From an uncultured Erythrobacter sp. (GTDB taxonomy: Bacteria; Pseudomonadota; Alphaproteobacteria; Sphingomonadales; Sphingomonadaceae): a stretch of 17,373 nucleotides of DNA. The stretch covers positions 1 to 17,373 of the forward strand of contig CAMYIQ010000301.1 in assembly GCA_947258465.1 (NCBI GenBank), written 5' to 3'. Below are positions 1 through 6,764 of this stretch, one piece after another; positions within the stretch are counted from its first letter, which is position 1; every line of letters begins with the position of its first letter. Position numbers and translations under genes: made by a program. The notes beneath the pieces are model-generated. The model did not search any database, had not been told where the DNA came from, and saw only the letters and a program-made list of their open reading frames with translations.

Positions 1-607
1 GAAAGCCGCGCGAACCAGCGCAGCCGATTTGGCCCGTGTCCCGGGAAAGCCGGGCGTCGCGCCGATCGGATTGGTCCCATTGGCCATCTTCAGGCCGCCC
101 ATCACCGACCCGTCGGGAAAGTACCAGGCGATGTCCTCGATCGTGTCGCCGTCGCGCAGGCGCAGGTAAGGTCTGGCCGCTGACCAACCAGCCCGAACCG
201 GGCATGACATTGGCGGTGGTAACGCCGCCCGCGCGCGCCTTGGCGATGCTCGCATCCTTGGGATTGATCGCATCCATCGCGCGCACATCGGGCTGGATGG
301 GCGAAGAGCGGTCAGCCCCGGCCACGGAACCGATATGCGAATGCGTATCGACGATGCCCGGCATGATGACCATGCCGCTGGCATCGCGAGTGTCGGCGCC
401 GGCAGGCACGGCGACATCGTTGCCGACGGCCACGATCTTGCCCTGCTCGATCACCAGCGTGCCGTTTTCGATCACCGGCCCCGCCATGGTGTGAATTGTC
501 GCGCCGGTGAAAGCGGTTGCGCGGTCCTGCGCAAACGCACCGCTCGCCACGCAAGTCAGGATGGCACCAGCCGCGAGCGCGGCCCGGCGTAGGATTCGAC
601 CCGTCAT
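1..607 (-). pseudogene. Secreted amidohydrolase family protein, N-terminal part, frameshifted and cut by the window edge
   Basis: The minus-strand ATG at 605-607 has an AGGGAG ribosome site about 7 bases upstream. Residues 1-26 form a signal peptide (arginines, hydrophobic core, cleavage near AFA/QD), so the product should be periplasmic. The metal-binding HxH of the amidohydrolase superfamily is in VDTHSH (His89, His91), followed by GVTTANVMPGSGW and SGQT at residues 143-146. Near base 169 the reading frame breaks. The expected continuation, YLRLRDGDTIEDIAWYFPDG and onward, is open in another frame down to base 1. From memory, relatives read SGQTxYLxLR, which suits a 2-base deletion; a 1-base insertion would also restore the frame. 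The gene is therefore either a pseudogene or carries a sequencing error. Substrate is unknown; imidazolonepropionase-like amidohydrolases of this type are often annotated without one. It lies 57 bases after ldcA and may have its own promoter. Confidence 0.8.
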
Positions 608-630
608 GAAATTCTCCCTCGGCGGCGAGA

Positions 631-658
631 TTTAGACCGTGCCGAATGGATAAGGCAA
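631..658 (-). promoter_or_regulatory. Possible sigma-70 promoter of the amidohydrolase gene
   Basis: On the minus strand TTGCCT (658-653) and TCTAAA (636-631) are 16 bases apart, between the ldcA stop and the amidohydrolase start. Each box matches the consensus at 4 of 6 positions, so this is only a candidate. The gene could equally be read through from ldcA. Confidence 0.3.
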
Positions 659-664
659 GCAGGG

Positions 665-1684
665 TCAGCCAACTGCGGGTTCGAGCATCCGCAAGGTGCG
701 CGAGGCGGCATCGAGCTCCACCGGAACATTTACCGGCAATGTGAGCTGGTTGGTCACGTGGCCGGCGTTGAAGCCGGCAACCACCGGCTTGTCGAGACCG
801 CCCAGATGCCGGTCGATCACATCGTCCAGCGAAAAGCCCGCATAATTCGGATCGGGTGAGGTGCAGCGCGTACACTGTCCGAAAACGACGCCGCTCACCC
901 GGTCGAATACCCCTGCGAGCTTCAATTGCTGGAGCATGCGATCGACACGGTAGGGTTCTTCGTTGATTTCTTCGAGAAACAGGATCGCGCCGTCGAACGC
1001 AGGCAGCCAGCCGGTGCCCATCAGCGTGGAGAGGATCGTCAGGTTCCCGCCCAGCAGCCGCCCGTGCGTAGACCCGGGGGCCAGTATACGCGCCACCCGG
1101 CCCGAAGCGCGCTCGGCTTCCTCGCCGCCGAGTATCGGCGTGGCGCCGGCAAAGGCGATATGCCACAGGCTCTCCCAACTCGCCGCCGCCCATCGGCTCG
1201 CGGCATTGGGCGCATGTAGCGTGGGAAATCCGGCGCGCGCCGCAATGGCCAGATGCAGCGCGGTGGTATCGCTGTAGCCGATCAAAAGCTTTGGGTTGGC
1301 GCGGATAGAAGCCCAGTCGAGAAGGGGCAGGATACGCGCGCCACCCCATCCTCCGCGCACCGCGAAGATGGCGCGGACCTCGGGATCGGCGAACATGGCA
1401 TCGATGTCCGCCGCCCGGTCGATATCTGTGCCGGCCAGATAGCCGTCCTGATCCGCGACGTGTCGTCCGATCTTCGGGACGAGCCCCATGCCTTCAATCC
1501 AGTGAATCGCTCGGTCGAGTTCGTGAGGCATGGTGACCGCGCTCGCGGGAGCCACAAGGCCGACCGTGTCGCCCTGGCGCAGGCGCGGTGGTTTGCGCGG
1601 GGTCCTCGCAGTCGCTGCGATCGGCATCAGCGCCGCGCCCGTCAGCCCGCCCATCAGACCAAGCGCGGCGCGGCGCGCTATCAT
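665..1684 (-). CDS. ldcA: LD-carboxypeptidase (murein tetrapeptide carboxypeptidase, peptidase family S66)
   Basis: The 339-residue protein belongs to family S66, whose LdcA members remove the terminal D-Ala from murein tetrapeptides during cell-wall recycling. The visible catalytic set is Ser138 in GYSDTT, Glu238 in FLEEINEEPY and His309 in FNAGH, with spacing close to that of the Pseudomonas enzyme. The RGGWGGARILP stretch just before the serine is also family-typical. Residues 1-27 begin MIARRAALG and look like a signal sequence, possibly Tat because of the twin arginine. That suggests a periplasmic enzyme, unlike the cytoplasmic E. coli LdcA. The ATG overlaps the cdd stop as ATGA, so translation is probably coupled. 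The assignment to S66 is firm; the exact substrate is inferred. Confidence 0.93.
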   Translation of the reverse strand: MIARRAALGLMGGLTGAALMPIAATARTPRKPPRLRQGDTVGLVAPASAVTMPHELDRAIHWIEGMGLVPKIGRHVADQDGYLAGTDIDRAADIDAMFADPEVRAIFAVRGGWGGARILPLLDWASIRANPKLLIGYSDTTALHLAIAARAGFPTLHAPNAASRWAAASWESLWHIAFAGATPILGGEEAERASGRVARILAPGSTHGRLLGGNLTILSTLMGTGWLPAFDGAILFLEEINEEPYRVDRMLQQLKLAGVFDRVSGVVFGQCTRCTSPDPNYAGFSLDDVIDRHLGGLDKPVVAGFNAGHVTNQLTLPVNVPVELDAASRTLRMLEPAVG

Positions 1685-2085
1685 GTCAGGCTCGCAGGTC
1701 CGAAAGCATGGGGAAGCAGGTCGGAGAGCCGCAACTTGCGAACCTCCTCGGCTCCGACACAGAGAATTTCCGGATCGGTCCCGCCGAGCTGCGCGAGTTC
1801 ATTCAGCACCTGACGGCAACGGCCGCATGGCGTGATCGGATCGGTCCCCGGGCCGGTCACCGCGACCGCTTCGAGTCCGCCACGCACCCCATCCGCCATT
1901 GCTTTCGATACGGCGACCGCTTCAGCGCACAGCGCGAGGCCATAGCTGGCATTTTCAATATTGGTGCCCGTCACCACGCTGCCATCGGCAAAGCTCAGCG
2001 CCGCGCCAACGGCGAAGTTCGAATAGGGCGAGTAGGAATGCCGCGATGCGTCCCGGGCAGTGGCAATAAGATCTTCGTCGGTCAT
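1681..2085 (-). CDS. cdd: Cytidine deaminase
   Basis: This 134-residue protein is a homotetrameric-type cytidine deaminase, which converts cytidine and deoxycytidine to uridine and deoxyuridine in pyrimidine salvage in the cytoplasm. The zinc ligands are Cys53 in LCAEA and Cys87 and Cys90 in PCGRC; Glu55 is the catalytic proton shuttle. The substrate-binding segment NIENASYG (residues 42-49) is present. Length matches the short, single-domain form of the family rather than the two-domain E. coli enzyme. It starts 10 bases after the GH25-like gene ends, and its TGA overlaps the ldcA ATG, so it sits inside one minus-strand operon. Confidence 0.95.
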   Translation of the reverse strand: MTDEDLIATARDASRHSYSPYSNFAVGAALSFADGSVVTGTNIENASYGLALCAEAVAVSKAMADGVRGGLEAVAVTGPGTDPITPCGRCRQVLNELAQLGGTDPEILCVGAEEVRKLRLSDLLPHAFGPASLT

Positions 2086-2095
2086 GGCAATATCC

Positions 2096-2824
2096 TCAGG
2101 GCTGCACCACGATCCAGCGTAGCGGCGCCTGCGCCGCTTCGGTCTGATACCAGCGGTTGGCGGTCCACATCAGCCAGGGGCGGGTGGCGTAGTCGGGTTC
2201 GAACCAGCTACGCGTCAGCCAGAGCTGGCGGTCGAATCGGCGCGAGGGGGCGTAAGCTTCCTCGAACTCCTCGAACGGTGCGAGGATCACGGGCTTTCCG
2301 CTATGCGCCTCGATCTGGTTGACGAGCGTCGTCAGTTCGCTCTGCACGGCTGCTTTCGATACGCGCGAGGGACAGATTGTAGCGGTCGTCTCAAGCAGGA
2401 TGGCGGGGGGCAGAAGATCGCTGTCCCGCGGCACCATGGTGACGTAATTGGCGGATTGGCCATCGGCGACGGCGCAAGGGTCGAAACGATGCGCCGCGCC
2501 CACTTCCAGCCCCGCAGCGCGGGCGCGGGCGAAGTTCTGCGCGAACGCGATGTCCTTGCGCCCGGCCCCGTCGCTCGCCTCGAGATAAACGAATTTCGCG
2601 CCCAGCCCGGCGATCGTATCGAAATCGACCGCGCCATCGCCCGCCCCGACCAGGGCGCCCTGGTCCGGCCACAGTGCCTCGTCGGGCCGCCAGCTCCGCC
2701 CCTCGTGCCAGGCATAGGAAGCGCCGATTGCCGCAACGACCGCCAAGGCCAGAACCGCCTTGCCCGCACGCGAAAAAACCTTGGGGAGACGGGACTTTCT
2801 CCGGCGCCGATTGCTCTTGGCCAT
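2096..2824 (-). CDS. Membrane-anchored GH25 (lysozyme-like) domain protein with degenerate active site
   Basis: I place the start at the ATG 2822-2824, giving 242 residues. It has a GAGGGAG ribosome site that overlaps the end of the UPF0262 gene, and it follows that stop after 8 bases; the longer in-frame extension merely overlaps UPF0262. Residues 1-21 are very basic (SNRRRRKSR), followed by one membrane segment at about 22-38, so the C-terminal domain should face the periplasm. The domain from about residue 52 follows the GH25 fold order: QG..V...DGAVDF, FVYLEASDG, F.QNFARARAAGLEVGA, a strand ending in LLE, and LWLTRS...W.MW. Several family residues are changed: the first catalytic Asp appears to be Leu58, the DxE motif reads LLE (only Glu145 kept), and the usual YHF reads HRF. 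It may bind rather than cleave peptidoglycan. Fold assignment is fairly sure; activity is doubtful. Confidence 0.75.
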   Translation of the reverse strand: MAKSNRRRRKSRLPKVFSRAGKAVLALAVVAAIGASYAWHEGRSWRPDEALWPDQGALVGAGDGAVDFDTIAGLGAKFVYLEASDGAGRKDIAFAQNFARARAAGLEVGAAHRFDPCAVADGQSANYVTMVPRDSDLLPPAILLETTATICPSRVSKAAVQSELTTLVNQIEAHSGKPVILAPFEEFEEAYAPSRRFDRQLWLTRSWFEPDYATRPWLMWTANRWYQTEAAQAPLRWIVVQP

Positions 2825-2832
2825 GCGCTCCC

Positions 2833-3336
2833 TCAGCCTTTGATATGGAGTACGCAAATCAGCGTGAACAGGCGGCGGGCGGTGGCAAAGTCGGTTTCGA
2901 TCTTGCCTTCCAAGCGTTCCATCAGCAGCTCGGCCGCACGATTGTGAACCCCGCGGCGCGCCATGTCGATCGTTTCGATCTCCATCGGCGTCGCCTTGCG
3001 GATGGCCTGGTAATAGCTGTCGCAAATGGCGAAATATTCGCGAATCGGCCTGCGGAACCGGGCGAGACCGAGCAGCAGCTCCTCGAGCAGTTGTCCGCTT
3101 TCATCGGCAATGGTCATCAGCAAGCGGCCGTCGCGCACCGCCAGCGTCAGGCGATAGGGGCCGTTCGCCCCGCGTTCGACCGCACGCAGCGGTTTGAAAC
3201 AATTTTCTTCGATCAGGTCGAAAATCGCAATCCGGCGTTCCTGCTCGATATCGGCATTGCGCCAGATGATCGTCTCCTCGTCGAGCTCGATATGCGCGAT
3301 ACGGTGGGCGCCCGAAGAGGATGCGGAATCGGTCAT
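2833..3336 (-). CDS. UPF0262 family protein
   Basis: This is a 167-residue protein of the UPF0262 family, found in alphaproteobacteria and of unknown function. Recognisable family segments are the N-terminal HIELDEETI, the IEQERRIAIFDLIEEN helix, FRRPIREYFAICDSYYQAIR, IDMARRGVHNRAAELLMERL and the C-terminal FDTARRLFTL-like run (here DFATARRLFTLICVLHIKG). There is no signal peptide or membrane segment, so it should be cytoplasmic. It is the first gene of the minus-strand operon leading to the GH25-like gene, cdd and ldcA, and it is divergent from dnaB. Nothing in the sequence reveals a biochemical role. Confidence 0.9.
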   Translation of the reverse strand: MTDSASSSGAHRIAHIELDEETIIWRNADIEQERRIAIFDLIEENCFKPLRAVERGANGPYRLTLAVRDGRLLMTIADESGQLLEELLLGLARFRRPIREYFAICDSYYQAIRKATPMEIETIDMARRGVHNRAAELLMERLEGKIETDFATARRLFTLICVLHIKG

Positions 3337-3390
3337 GCGTTGCGGGATGCTTTCGCAGAGTTAGGCGGGTTGCGGCAAGGGGTGAAACTG

Positions 3391-3412
3391 TGTCCCCACT
3401 ATCCACAGGACA
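3391..3412 (+). promoter_or_regulatory. DnaA-box-like site inside a short inverted repeat, upstream of dnaB
   Basis: Bases 3399-3407 read CTATCCACA, one mismatch from the DnaA box TTATCCACA. They are flanked by an inverted repeat TGTCC (3391-3395) and GGACA (3408-3412). The site lies in the 148-base spacer between the divergent UPF0262 and dnaB genes, 78 bases before the dnaB start. A 9-base match with one mismatch can occur by chance. No convincing sigma-70 promoter for either gene was found in this spacer. Confidence 0.35.
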
Positions 3413-3484
3413 AGAGCCGGCGATCGAAAAATTTCGCCGACCGGGTGCCTTCCACTGGAGCGGCGCAAAAGGCATCTAGGGGAA

Positions 3485-5005
3485 ATGGCCGATACCGATC
3501 TCCTTTTTCCCGCAGATGATTCGACTTCAGAGAAACCGGCCAAGGGTCCTGTACTGCCCGCCAACCTGGAAGCGGAGGCTGCCTTTCTCGGCGCGGTACT
3601 GATCGACAACAAGGTGATCGAGGAGCTGACGACGCCGCTAATGGCGGAGCATTTCCACGAGCCTGTACACCAACGCATCTACGAGCGTGTTCTCAAGCTG
3701 CTCGATCGCAACTCGGTGGCCACTCCGGTCACCTTGAAGCCCTATTTCGAAAGCGACGAGGCGCTGAAACAGCTCGGCGGGACGACCTATCTCGCGCAGT
3801 TGACCGCCGACGGACAAGGCCTGCTCCACCCGCGCGAGCTGGCCGAACAAATATACGATCTTGCGCTTCTGCGCGAACTGGTGAGCGTCGGTCGCAATTT
3901 GGTTGAGGGGGCGCTCGACACTTCCGACGAAGTCGAACCGCTGCGCAAGATCGAGCAGGCCGAAGCAGATCTCTACCGCGTGGCAGAGGGCGCCAGCACC
4001 GGCAACGAAGCGCAGAGTTTCCGCAAGGCTGCCTTCGGCGCGCTTGAGGTCGTGCAGGCAGCGATGAATTCGGGCGGGCGGTTCTCGGGCAAGACCACCG
4101 GTCTCGACACGATCAACGACAAGACTTCCGGCCTGCATAATTCCGACCTCGTGATCCTCGCGGGCCGCCCGGCGATGGGCAAAACCTCGCTGGCGACCAA
4201 CATCGCCTTCAATGCCGCGCGGCGGCGGATGGACGACGAAAAAGCCGGGATCGAGCCCGAGAAATCGCCCGGGGCGGGCGTGGCGTTCTTCAGCCTGGAA
4301 ATGAGCGCGGACCAGCTCGCCACGCGTATCCTGGCCGAAACCGCCGAGATTTCGAGCGAGAAACTGCGGTCTGGCAAGCTTAGCCGCGAGGAGTTCCAAC
4401 GGCTTTCCTTCGCCAGCCAGGAACTTACCGACTTGCCGCTCTTCATCGACGACACCCCGGCCCTGACCATTGGCGCCCTGCGCACACGCGCGCGGCGGAT
4501 GAAGCGGCGCCACGATATCGGCCTAGTCATCGTCGATTATCTGCAACTGCTACAGGGATCGGGCCGCGCGAGTGACAACCGCGTCAACGAGATTTCCGAG
4601 ATCAGTCGTGGTCTGAAGACTCTGGCCAAGGAACTGCACGTCCCCGTAATTGCACTGTCGCAGCTATCGCGTCAGGTGGAACAGCGCGAGGACAAGCGCC
4701 CACAACTGTCCGACCTGCGCGAATCGGGCTCGATCGAGCAGGATGCCGACATGGTGTGGTTCATCTTCCGCGCCGAATATTATCACAACGCGCTGAAGCC
4801 CGACACGCCCGACGAAACCAGTTCGGAAGAAGTGCGGATGAAGTATGCCGAATGGGAAGCGCGCCATTTGGAACTGGTCAACAAGGCGACCCTGATCGTT
4901 GCCAAGCAACGTCACGGTTCGACCGGCAACGTCCCGCTGCTGTTCCACAGCGAATTTACCAAGTTCTCCAGCCCCGACGTGCGGCATTACGAAGATTACG
5001 AGTAA
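3485..5005 (+). CDS. dnaB: Replicative DNA helicase DnaB
   Basis: This is the 506-residue hexameric helicase that unwinds DNA at the replication fork. The N-terminal primase-interacting domain covers about residues 22-170 (NLEAEAAFLGAVLID at 27-41). The RecA-type ATPase has Walker A GRPAMGKTS (227-235), FFSLEMS (268-274), Walker B IVIVDYLQLL (347-356), SQLSRQVEQR and the arginine-finger loop KQRHGSTG (474-481). It is longer than E. coli DnaB (471 residues) because of two insertions, about 246-264 after Walker A and about 431-465 before the arginine finger; both are familiar from alphaproteobacterial DnaB. The AGGGG ribosome site (3478-3482) is only 2 bases from the ATG, an unusually short spacing, but no better start exists nearby. 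Its stop is 4 bases from the stop of the convergent phospholipase D gene. Confidence 0.97.
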   Translation: MADTDLLFPADDSTSEKPAKGPVLPANLEAEAAFLGAVLIDNKVIEELTTPLMAEHFHEPVHQRIYERVLKLLDRNSVATPVTLKPYFESDEALKQLGGTTYLAQLTADGQGLLHPRELAEQIYDLALLRELVSVGRNLVEGALDTSDEVEPLRKIEQAEADLYRVAEGASTGNEAQSFRKAAFGALEVVQAAMNSGGRFSGKTTGLDTINDKTSGLHNSDLVILAGRPAMGKTSLATNIAFNAARRRMDDEKAGIEPEKSPGAGVAFFSLEMSADQLATRILAETAEISSEKLRSGKLSREEFQRLSFASQELTDLPLFIDDTPALTIGALRTRARRMKRRHDIGLVIVDYLQLLQGSGRASDNRVNEISEISRGLKTLAKELHVPVIALSQLSRQVEQREDKRPQLSDLRESGSIEQDADMVWFIFRAEYYHNALKPDTPDETSSEEVRMKYAEWEARHLELVNKATLIVAKQRHGSTGNVPLLFHSEFTKFSSPDVRHYEDYE

Positions 5006-5009
5006 GTCT

Positions 5010-6200
5010 CTACAACCCGAGATTGAGCCGCCGGGCGACATTGTAATCGACCACGGCAACGATGAACCAGCTCAGGTTCCAGCGGATACGGTTCCACAAG
5101 GTCGATTTGCGCAGATGCGCGGCGGGGGTGATTTCCTTGGAACCTGGAAGATGATCGGCGACAAACTGGCGCATCCTGTCGGCGAACCCGGCATCTTCGA
5201 TGCGTAACATCAATTCCAAATTTACATACAGGCTGCGCATATCGAAATTGGCGCTACCGAGATAGACCGCATCGTCCACCACGAGCAGCTTCATATGCAG
5301 TTTACTGGGTCGGAACTCCCAAATTCTCGCCCCTTGCGAAAGCAGATAGTGATAGAGCGAACGGGCCGCACCGATAGTCGCCCCATTGTCCGATTTGCCC
5401 GCCATGATCAGGTTCATTTCGCCGCGCTGCGCCATTCTGCCCATTCGCCGCAGCATCCGCTTGGACGGGGAAAAATAGGCCATGATCATGTCGAGCCTGT
5501 CGGCGCGCTCGATATCCTCCCCTACGCACTTGGCCCAACTCGACAGCCCCCTGGTCGGACCGCCGATCAACAGCCGCACCGGCCCATTGCCCGGCTTCCA
5601 GCGCATGACTTTGCGAATGATCGCGCGAAATTGCGCATTCGGCCGCGACACCCAGTCCTCGATCTCTTTGAACCATTCGAGCAGGCGTTCGACGCCCTCG
5701 CCGGTCAATCTCACGCCCAGATCGTGCCAACCGTTGTTTTCAGGCGTTTCGAAGTAATCGCGTTCGATGTTGAAACCACCGATCATCGCGACTTCTTCAT
5801 CCACCACTACCAGTTTCTGATGATTTCGGATGAGCGCGCGCCGGGACCATTTGGCCAGGAAACGATGGTAGCGACCACCTGCATCGAGCAGCGATTCAAA
5901 GAACCGCTCGTCCACGTCCTCACCGAAACCATCGACCAGCAGAACCACATCCACACCGCGCCGCGCGGCCTGCGCCAGCGCATCACGGACGCGTCGTCCG
6001 ATATCGTCATCGACGAACATATAGTAGAATGCCCGGATCGAGCGTTGCGCGCCGGAGATCATTTCGAGCAGCACGTCGAGCCGCTGCGCACCGGCCGGAA
6101 AAACTGTAAAATGATGGCCCTGAGCGGTCACTTCGAACGCTTCGAGTTCCCGCCAAGGGGCAAGATCCGCAGACTCTGTATCGGGATAGGCATCGGCCAT
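5010..6200 (-). CDS. Phospholipase D-family protein, cardiolipin synthase-like
   Basis: The 396-residue protein has two HxKx4D catalytic motifs: His127/Lys129/Asp134 in NHQKLVVVDEEVAMIGGFN and His302/Lys304/Asp309 in LHMKLLVVDDAVYLGSANFD. Two such motifs in one chain define bacterial cardiolipin synthases and related phosphatidyltransferases, which join phosphatidylglycerol or similar lipids. There are no N-terminal membrane helices like those of ClsA, so it resembles the ClsB/ClsC type and probably associates with the inner membrane peripherally. The hydrophobic C-terminal stretch, about 374-386, could help. The ATG has no clear ribosome site, but an in-frame stop lies just 5 codons upstream, so this is the first possible start. 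It is divergent from rpoZ across 113 bases. A general phospholipase D role cannot be excluded, so no gene symbol is given. Confidence 0.88.
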   Translation of the reverse strand: MADAYPDTESADLAPWRELEAFEVTAQGHHFTVFPAGAQRLDVLLEMISGAQRSIRAFYYMFVDDDIGRRVRDALAQAARRGVDVVLLVDGFGEDVDERFFESLLDAGGRYHRFLAKWSRRALIRNHQKLVVVDEEVAMIGGFNIERDYFETPENNGWHDLGVRLTGEGVERLLEWFKEIEDWVSRPNAQFRAIIRKVMRWKPGNGPVRLLIGGPTRGLSSWAKCVGEDIERADRLDMIMAYFSPSKRMLRRMGRMAQRGEMNLIMAGKSDNGATIGAARSLYHYLLSQGARIWEFRPSKLHMKLLVVDDAVYLGSANFDMRSLYVNLELMLRIEDAGFADRMRQFVADHLPGSKEITPAAHLRKSTLWNRIRWNLSWFIVAVVDYNVARRLNLGL

Positions 6201-6242
6201 CGACTTGACCGCTTATCGGTGCTTGCTCCCCGGTGCAAATCC

Positions 6243-6270
6243 TTGACTATGGTGCGTCCCCGGCTTAAAT
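6243..6270 (+). promoter_or_regulatory. Sigma-70 promoter of rpoZ
   Basis: TTGACT (6243-6248) and TTAAAT (6265-6270) are separated by 16 bases, matching the consensus at 5 of 6 and 4 of 6 positions. They lie about 45 bases before the rpoZ ATG in the spacer shared with the divergent phospholipase D gene. The expected start of transcription is near 6277. A GANTC site (GAATC, 6285-6289), the target of the CcrM-type methylase, lies in the predicted leader. Confidence 0.6.
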
Positions 6271-6313
6271 GCGGCGCTTCCCCGGAATCACTTGATTTGC
6301 ATCGGAGTGCCCC

Positions 6314-6658
6314 ATGGCGCGCGTTACCGTCGAAGACTGCGTAGACAAGGTCCCCAACCGTTTCGATCTCGTTCTGCTGGCCGCCCAGCGGGCGCGCGAG
6401 ATTTCGGGCGGTGCCGAGCTGACCCTCGACCGCGATCGCGACAAGAACCCGGTTGTGGCTCTCCGCGAAATCGCCGAGCAGACGATCAAGCCCAAGGATC
6501 TCAAGGAAGCGGCCGTTACCAATCTGCAGAAAATCCTGCCGGACGATGATGACGAGATCGATGAAGTCGGCTCGCTCAGCCAGTCGGCGGAGGCCCTGCG
6601 GATCACCGCATCGGCGCCCACTCGCTCGACCTCGATCGGCGCCGATTACGACGGCTGA
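6314..6658 (+). CDS. rpoZ: DNA-directed RNA polymerase omega subunit
   Basis: The 114-residue protein begins MARVTVEDCVDKVPNRFDLVLLAAQRAREISGG, the hallmark N-terminus of omega, which helps fold and hold the beta-prime subunit in RNA polymerase. The NPVVALREIAEQTI helix (about 45-58) is also conserved. The tail after residue 75 is acidic (DDDDEIDE) and then low in complexity, as in alphaproteobacterial omegas. It has a recognisable promoter and an intrinsic terminator close behind, so it seems to be a single-gene transcript. In many proteobacteria rpoZ sits next to spoT/relA; here it does not, and the next gene is an unrelated membrane protein. Confidence 0.96.
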   Translation: MARVTVEDCVDKVPNRFDLVLLAAQRAREISGGAELTLDRDRDKNPVVALREIAEQTIKPKDLKEAAVTNLQKILPDDDDEIDEVGSLSQSAEALRITASAPTRSTSIGADYDG

Positions 6659-6685
6659 ACCGAGCGGAAAATCGCCGAACCGTGG

Positions 6686-6711
6686 AAAGGCCGCCCAAGG
6701 GGTGGCCTTTT
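6686..6711 (+). terminator. Intrinsic terminator of rpoZ
   Basis: Bases 6686-6695 and 6701-6710 form a 10-pair stem (AAAGGCCGCC with GGTGGCCTTT, one G-T pair) with a 5-base loop, and the transcript ends in four Us (6708-6711). It begins 27 bases after the rpoZ stop. The U run is short, so termination may be partial. Confidence 0.8.
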
Positions 6712-6714
6712 GCG

Positions 6715-6744
6715 TTGCGGCATCGCGGCTATCTTCCCTATTCT
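6715..6744 (+). promoter_or_regulatory. Possible promoter of the DUF3667 gene
   Basis: TTGCGG (6715-6720) and TATTCT (6739-6744) are 18 bases apart, just after the rpoZ terminator and about 20 bases before the next start. Both boxes match only 4 of 6 consensus positions. The position makes sense because the terminator should cut the gene off from rpoZ transcription. Confidence 0.3.
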
Positions 6745-6764
6745 GCGGCCCGACAGGAGGCTTG

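Noticed and set aside
36..592. Open frames on the plus strand opposite the amidohydrolase
   Set aside because: Arg/Ser-rich shadows of the minus-strand gene, with no start signals or domains.
2825..3025. N-terminal extension of the GH25-like protein by 67 residues
   Set aside because: It overlaps UPF0262 in another frame, has odd composition, and the ATG at 2824 has a good ribosome site and begins a proper membrane anchor.
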